Source: Clostridia bacterium (GTDB lineage: Bacteria > Bacillota_A > Clostridia > Oscillospirales > CAG-272). From it: a stretch of 29,072 bases of DNA. A program made the position numbers and the translations under genes. Of the stretch, positions 24,863 through 29,072 are shown piece after piece (the stretch's first letter is position 1; every line of letters begins with the position of its first letter). The stretch spans positions 1-29,072 of the forward strand of contig JAFZCF010000165.1 of assembly GCA_017552165.1 (NCBI GenBank). The letters run 5' to 3'. The notes under the pieces were generated by a model that was given only the letters and a program-made list of their open reading frames with translations, did not search any database and was not told the DNA's origin.

Positions 24863-26098
24863 ATGAACGTCCTTGTCACGGGATCGGCGGGATTTGTCGG
24901 GCGCAATCTCGTCGAGAACCTCAAAAACGTCCGCGACGGCAAAAACCGCACGCGCCCGGGCCTGAAAATAGACAAAATATACGAATATGACGTCGGCTCC
25001 ACGCCGGAGCAGCTCGACGAGTACTGCTCCGACTGCGGCTTCGTTTTCAATCTTGCCGGGGTGAACCGCCCGAAGGATCCGAAGGAGTTCCGCGAGGGCA
25101 ACTGCGGATTTGCCTCGACCCTTCTCGAGACCTTGAAAAAGCGCGGGAACGGATGTCCCGTCATGCTCAGCTCGTCCCTTCAGGCGACGCTCGCGGGGCG
25201 GTTCGGAACTTCGGAATACGGGCTTTCAAAGCGCGACGGAGAAGATCTCTTTTTCAGGTATTCCGAGGAGACGGGGGCCGAGGTGCTTGTGTACCGCTTC
25301 CCGAATCTCGCGGGGAAATGGGTCCGGCCGAATTACAACAGCGCGGTCGCGACTTTCTGTCACAATATCGCGCGCGACCTGCCGATCACGGTAAACGACC
25401 CGTCGGTCGAGCTCGAGCTGCTTTTCATCGACGACCTTGTCGAGGAGATGTTCGACGCCCTCGAGGGGCGCCCTCACAGAGCGGAGTATCCCGCGCCGGG
25501 GGAGACGGTCTGCGGCCGCGTTTTCGACGGTCTGACCCCGTGTCCGGACGGCAGCGGAAGATTCTGTTACGTCCCCGTCACTCACAGGGCGACGCTCGGC
25601 AGGATCGTCGAGCTGCTGCGCTCGTTCCGCGCTCAGCCCGACACGCTGCTTATGCCGCCGATCCCCTCCGGCAGCTTTGAAAAAAAGCTCTATTCCATGT
25701 ATCTTTCATATCTTCCGGAGGAGCGGGTAGCTTTTGATCTGAAAATGAACGTGGACGGCAGGGGGAGCTTCACCGAGCTTCTCAAGACGTCCGATCACGG
25801 GCAGTTTTCGGTGAATATCTCAAAGCCGGGGATCACAAAGGGACAGCACTGGCACAACGGAAAGTGGGAGTTCTTCATCGTCGTATCGGGGCGCGGGCTC
25901 ATACGCGAAAGAAAGATCGGATCCGACGAGGTCATGGAGTTCGAGGTTTCGGGCGACCGTATCCGCGCCGTGCACATGCTCCCGGGATATACCCACAGCA
26001 TAACGAACCTTTCTGAAACAGAAGATCTCGTCACGCTCATGTGGGCGAACGAGATATTCGACCCGGCCCGCCCCGACACCTTCGGGGAGCCGGTATGA
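24863..26098 (+). CDS. capF: Bifunctional C3-epimerase/C4-reductase with C-terminal cupin (CapF/WbjC)
   Basis: Second enzyme of UDP-L-FucNAc synthesis. The N-terminal short-chain dehydrogenase part has LVTGSAGFVGRNLVENL, FNLAGVNRPKDP and the catalytic SEYGLSKRDGEDLFF (YxxxK). The C-terminal part, from about residue 285, is a cupin with FTELLKTSDHGQFSVNISKP, KGQHWHNGKWEFFIVVSGRG with metal-binding His residues, and HMLPGYTHSITNLSE. This two-domain layout of 411 residues is specific to CapF/FnlB, so it strongly supports the pathway call. It starts 4 bases after the epimerase stop and is the last gene of the locus, 21 bases before a terminator. The gene order CapE, CapG, CapF differs from the E, F, G order known in Staphylococcus aureus. 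Confidence 0.92.
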   Translation: MNVLVTGSAGFVGRNLVENLKNVRDGKNRTRPGLKIDKIYEYDVGSTPEQLDEYCSDCGFVFNLAGVNRPKDPKEFREGNCGFASTLLETLKKRGNGCPVMLSSSLQATLAGRFGTSEYGLSKRDGEDLFFRYSEETGAEVLVYRFPNLAGKWVRPNYNSAVATFCHNIARDLPITVNDPSVELELLFIDDLVEEMFDALEGRPHRAEYPAPGETVCGRVFDGLTPCPDGSGRFCYVPVTHRATLGRIVELLRSFRAQPDTLLMPPIPSGSFEKKLYSMYLSYLPEERVAFDLKMNVDGRGSFTELLKTSDHGQFSVNISKPGITKGQHWHNGKWEFFIVVSGRGLIRERKIGSDEVMEFEVSGDRIRAVHMLPGYTHSITNLSETEDLVTLMWANEIFDPARPDTFGEPV

Positions 26099-26119
26099 AA
26101 AAAGGCGCAAATAGCTTTG

Positions 26120-26145
26120 ACCGGCGGGATATCCGCCGGTTTTTT
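26120..26145 (+). terminator. Intrinsic terminator of the polysaccharide operon
   Basis: An 8-bp stem ACCGGCGG/CCGCCGGT (26120-26127 and 26133-26140) with a 5-base loop, followed by TTTTT to 26145. It lies 21 bases after the capF stop and is a textbook Rho-independent terminator. Confidence 0.92.
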
Positions 26146-26160
26146 ATCGCATAAATCCCA

Positions 26161-26191
26161 CGGGCCCGCCTCCGAAACGGAGGCGGGCCCG
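26161..26191. repeat. Perfect 14-bp GC-rich hairpin with AAA loop
   Basis: Positions 26161-26174 and 26178-26191 are exact reverse complements (CGGGCCCGCCTCCG arm) around AAA. The plus-strand hairpin is followed by CCTTTT, so it may back up the terminator 15 bases earlier. It also ends only 9 bases before the -35 box of the next promoter. There is no T run on the minus side. Confidence 0.75.
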
Positions 26192-26200
26192 CCTTTTGAA

Positions 26201-26229
26201 TTGACATAGCGTGACGGGGATGGTATAAT
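26201..26229 (+). promoter_or_regulatory. Extended -10 promoter of mrnC-addB
   Basis: TTGACA (26201-26206), a 17-base spacer, TATAAT (26224-26229), with TG at 26221-26222. The stretch GGTATAATAAAC is identical to the one in the prfC promoter at 6590-6601. Transcription should start about 25 bases before the mrnC ATG. Confidence 0.92.
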
Positions 26230-26260
26230 AAACGGGAATGATCAGCCTTGCGGAGAAAGC

Positions 26261-26671
26261 ATGGAAAACAACGATAAAAAACAGTTTAACCCCGCAGACG
26301 CGGGGGGCCTCGCGCTCGCGTATCTCGGAGATTCGGTGATCGAGGTCATGGTGCGAAGGAGACTTATAAGCACGGGTATAAGGGACGTCGGCCGTCTGAA
26401 CAGGATGGCTCTCGATTTTGTGCGCGCATCGGCGCAGAGCGCGGCCGTTGAGAGGCTGCTCCCCCTTCTCGACGAGGAGGAATCGGCGATCTTCCGCCGC
26501 GGGAGGAACGCGCACACCGGCTCCGTGCCTCACTCGTCGAGCGCCGTCGACTACCGGCGCGCCACGGGAATGGAGGCGCTGTTCGGGTATCTGTTTTTGA
26601 CGGGAAACGAAAAACGCCTTGCCGAGCTGTTTGATCTTTGCTATCCGCCGGAGGGGGACGACAATGAGTGA
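26261..26671 (+). CDS. mrnC: Mini-ribonuclease III
   Basis: Short RNase III-like enzyme without a double-stranded RNA-binding domain; in Bacillus it trims 23S rRNA precursor. 136 residues, normal for the family. Signature segments: LALAYLGDSVIEVMVR with catalytic Asp24, RLNRMALDFVRASAQS, FRRGRNAHTGSVPHSSSAVDYRRATGMEALFGYLFLTG. The Glu in MEALFGYL should be the second metal ligand. CGGAGA precedes ATG 26261. Its end overlaps the AddB-like gene by 8 bases, so the two are in one operon. In many Firmicutes mrnC neighbours cysS instead; the AddB partner is less usual. Confidence 0.95.
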   Translation: MENNDKKQFNPADAGGLALAYLGDSVIEVMVRRRLISTGIRDVGRLNRMALDFVRASAQSAAVERLLPLLDEEESAIFRRGRNAHTGSVPHSSSAVDYRRATGMEALFGYLFLTGNEKRLAELFDLCYPPEGDDNE

Positions 26672-29072
26672 AAAATGCAGATTTGAAGTACTGAAGGGGC
26701 CGTCTGGCGTCGGCAAGACCGCCGAAATGGTCTCCGGCGTGATGAGCGACCTCGCCGCTGGGCGGAGAGTGATCTTTCTCGTGCCCGACCAGACCTCGGC
26801 GACGGCCGAGCGGACGATCAGCTACGAATGTCAGAAAAGGGGCGTCCCGAGACAGCGACTAGAAATACTGAGCTTTACCCGTCTCGCGAACTCCTTTTTC
26901 ATTAAATACGGCGGCGCCGCCGGGATAGAGATGCCGAAGACGGAAAGGCGGCTCCATCTTTGGAGGGCCTTCCGCGAGCTCGGCCCCGAAATGCCCGGAT
27001 GCTTTTCGTCCGTCGTGAACAGGGCCGACAGGTTCGTGCCGGTCATCGGCGATCTCATCGACGAAATGAAAAGGGAAGGGGTCGGACCGGAGGATCTCGC
27101 GAAATGCGCCGATCCCGGAGACGGAGGTCTCGGGGAAAAGCTCCGCAGCATCGCCGTCATTTTCGCTGCGTACAACCGCCGTCTCGGGGAGGCGGGCATC
27201 TCCGACCCGTCCGACGGGGTGGCGAGATTCGCGGCGTCAGTCGGCGAGCATCCCGGGTTTCTTGACGGGGTTTCCGTCTATATGGACGGTTTTGTGAGAC
27301 TTTCGAAGCCGGAGCTCGACGTTATACGCGAAATAATGTGCCGCGGGAGTTCTCTCAAGGTCTCGCTTTGCTGCGAGGAAGGGAGAGAATACATTTTCGG
27401 TACGGTGAACGGGGACGACCCGCGTTCGCCTTCGACGGAGAAAAAATTGCTCTCGCTCGCGGCCGATCTCGGTATAACTCCCGTTATCACGGTGAGAGAG
27501 GGCAAAATCCCGGAGAAGGAGGAGTGCAGCCCCGGAATATACTACCTCAAGACGAGGTTCATGTCCGAGGCGGACGGCGGGACGTCGGTCTCCGACGGAG
27601 TGAGGTTTTTCAGGCTCCCGAATCTTTACTCGGAGGCGGAGTTCGCCGCCTGCGAGATCATCCGCGCGGTAAAAGGAGATAAGAAAAAACGTCCGGATTT
27701 AACTTCGACCGCAGACGGCGCGGAGAACTCACGGGAGGAAGAAAAGGCGAAGTGCTCCGATTTCACGGTGATCGCCGGCAGCGCCGAGACCGCGGCGCTC
27801 GTCTCCGTGACGCTCGGCAGGCACGGGATACCGAACCACGTTTCGTGCAGACGCGAGCTGCGCGAAACGAGGATCTTCCGTTTCGTGACCTCTGCGCTCG
27901 CCGTCGCGAAATACCGCTGGCGCAAAGAGGACGTTCTCACGTTCGTAAAGACCGGGCTTACCGGGATAAGCGCGGACGACGTTTATGAGCTCGAAAATTA
28001 CGTAAATCTCTGGGACATAAAAGGCCCCGCCGAGTGGGGCAGGAAATGGGAAATGAGCCCCGCCGGGTTCGGCGAGATGGAACCGAACGAAAAGACGCGG
28101 GCAAGGCTTTCCGAAGACCTCGGGAGAATAAACAAATCAAGAAACAGAATATTTACGGGGCTTGACAGATTCTGCTCCGACATTTCGCGCGGAGGCACGC
28201 TGAAGGACGCGTGCCTCGCGCTGTACGAAATGCTTCACGTTTCGTTCGGGGCGGACGCCGGGCTGAATGAAAAAGCAGGCGCCCCGGCGGAGGACATCCG
28301 TATATGGAACGTCCTGTGCTCCGTGCTCGATTCGATAAGCAAAACGGCGGGGGACGTAAGATCCGGCTCGGGCTTCGGGCTTGCCGACGTATTCACGGAG
28401 GCCTTTGAGGTCGCCGTGTCCGGCGCCTCGGCCGGCTCTGTGCCCGAAATGAGCGACGAGGTCACGGTCGCGGTCTTCGGCGCTCATACTCCGCACACCC
28501 CGCGGGCGATCATCGTCGGGTGCAATTACGGCTCCCTCCCGCCCGCTTCGCCTTCAAACGGGCTCCTGACCGACGACGAAAGGGACAGGATACGAGAAAA
28601 AGGCGGCATAGAGATCGGAACGCCGCCGAAGGAAAAATATTATCTTGACAATCTCGATTTCTATCTCGCCCTCTGCATACCGTCGAAGGATCTGATCCTT
28701 TCGTGTTCCGAGTACAGTCCGAGCGGAGAAAAGCTCGTTCCTTCCGAGCAGTTCGAGACGGCGCGGTGGCTTTTCCTCGGTGAAAAAGAGCGCAAAGATG
28801 AGAAAGAAGATAAGCCGCATTACGTCTGTCCCGGCGCGCTCGATTTCGTCTGGGACGGCGTCTCCGCGCGCGAAAAGCTCCGTCTGCTCGGGGGGACCGT
28901 CGAGGGGAGCTCGCTTGCCGAGGTCCTCGGAAGCGATCCCTCAACCGACGTTCCGCTGCGCGCCGACGCGAACGGCACGGTCGACTCCGAAGCCGTTGCT
29001 GAGCGGCTTGTGACCGAGCGCGACGGCAAAAAGACACTTTTCGTCTCGCCGTCAGCCCTCGATAACTATGTA
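26664..29072 (+). CDS. addB: AddB-like ATP-dependent helicase/deoxyribonuclease subunit (5' part)
   Basis: Part of the AddAB (RexAB) complex that resects double-strand breaks for recombination; the AddA partner would be expected downstream. 803 codons are visible and the frame is still open at the window end; the family is about 1,100-1,170 residues, so the nuclease domain is cut off. The N-terminal ATP-binding loop GPSGVGKT is followed by VIFLVPDQTSATAERTI and LSFTRLA, as in AddB. VYMDGFVRLSKPELDVI corresponds to the helicase-like core. The last visible residues FVSPSALDNY begin the C-terminal nuclease part with its iron-sulfur cysteines. A charged linker near DKKKRPDLTS interrupts the core. 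GGAGGGGG precedes ATG 26664. Confidence 0.87.
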   Translation, partial: MSEKCRFEVLKGPSGVGKTAEMVSGVMSDLAAGRRVIFLVPDQTSATAERTISYECQKRGVPRQRLEILSFTRLANSFFIKYGGAAGIEMPKTERRLHLWRAFRELGPEMPGCFSSVVNRADRFVPVIGDLIDEMKREGVGPEDLAKCADPGDGGLGEKLRSIAVIFAAYNRRLGEAGISDPSDGVARFAASVGEHPGFLDGVSVYMDGFVRLSKPELDVIREIMCRGSSLKVSLCCEEGREYIFGTVNGDDPRSPSTEKKLLSLAADLGITPVITVREGKIPEKEECSPGIYYLKTRFMSEADGGTSVSDGVRFFRLPNLYSEAEFAACEIIRAVKGDKKKRPDLTSTADGAENSREEEKAKCSDFTVIAGSAETAALVSVTLGRHGIPNHVSCRRELRETRIFRFVTSALAVAKYRWRKEDVLTFVKTGLTGISADDVYELENYVNLWDIKGPAEWGRKWEMSPAGFGEMEPNEKTRARLSEDLGRINKSRNRIFTGLDRFCSDISRGGTLKDACLALYEMLHVSFGADAGLNEKAGAPAEDIRIWNVLCSVLDSISKTAGDVRSGSGFGLADVFTEAFEVAVSGASAGSVPEMSDEVTVAVFGAHTPHTPRAIIVGCNYGSLPPASPSNGLLTDDERDRIREKGGIEIGTPPKEKYYLDNLDFYLALCIPSKDLILSCSEYSPSGEKLVPSEQFETARWLFLGEKERKDEKEDKPHYVCPGALDFVWDGVSAREKLRLLGGTVEGSSLAEVLGSDPSTDVPLRADANGTVDSEAVAERLVTERDGKKTLFVSPSALDNYV

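Noticed and set aside
23641..25164. A 507-codon open frame on the minus strand across the epimerase and capF genes
   Set aside because: It is antisense to two clearly conserved genes, has no recognisable domain and is Arg/Val/His-rich. Long antisense frames are expected with this GC-rich third-position bias.
1..29072. CRISPR arrays, tRNA/rRNA genes, insertion sequences, phage attachment sites, riboswitches
   Set aside because: No regularly spaced repeats, clover-leaf sequences, transposase genes or long structured leaders were found on reading both strands.

Overview
The window looks like part of a chromosome from a moderately GC-rich, Gram-positive-type bacterium, most likely an uncultured gut or rumen Clostridia lineage. 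This is inference. It rests on firmicute-type genes (Mini-RNase III, an AddB-type helicase-nuclease, TagD-like and CDP-glycerol-transferase proteins), strong sigma-A promoters with 17-base spacers, Shine-Dalgarno-led GTG/TTG starts, and lipoprotein signal peptides. There are no tRNA or rRNA genes, CRISPR arrays or insertion sequences.

Layout. (1) Bases 1-1403, minus strand: 5' part of uvrB, with its own near-consensus promoter. (2) Bases 1527-6408, minus strand: a three-gene operon joined by 4-base stop/start overlaps. It encodes two tandemly duplicated GH123/DUF4091-like lipoproteins and an SGNH hydrolase with a signal peptide and a C-terminal membrane anchor. It starts at a TTGACA-N17-TAATAT promoter and ends in an intrinsic terminator. 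(3) Bases 6409-6620: a divergent control region with two outward-facing promoters and an inverted repeat between them. (4) Bases 6621-26098, plus strand: prfC (RF3), a MATE transporter, then a compact surface-polysaccharide locus with no visible internal promoter or terminator, closed by a strong terminator at 26120-26145. (5) Bases 26161-29072: a perfect 14-bp hairpin, a strong extended -10 promoter, Mini-RNase III, and the first 803 codons of an AddB-like protein.

The polysaccharide locus reads as a Wzx/Wzy-dependent pathway. Two tandem phosphoglycosyltransferases could start synthesis on undecaprenyl phosphate. One GT2 and two GT4 enzymes extend the unit. CapE/CapG/CapF-type enzymes would make UDP-N-acetyl-L-fucosamine, and a TviB/WecC-like dehydrogenase would make a HexNAc uronic acid. 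A TagD-like cytidylyltransferase and a CDP-glycerol transferase-like protein would add glycerol phosphate. A hexapeptide acyltransferase and a pyruvyltransferase would add acetyl and pyruvate groups. Wzx flips and Wzy polymerises. The pyruvyltransferase gene is split by a frameshift at a run of six A residues, so that modification may be lost, variable, or hidden by a sequence error. No chain-length regulator, tyrosine kinase/phosphatase pair or transcription regulator is visible.

The most notable points are the capsule/teichoic-acid hybrid gene content, the A6 frameshift, the tandem pair of initiating transferases, the duplicated GH123-like lipoproteins with an anchored SGNH esterase, and the attachment of the whole locus to a translation-factor gene. 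I see no wholly new system; the novelty is in combinations and control.
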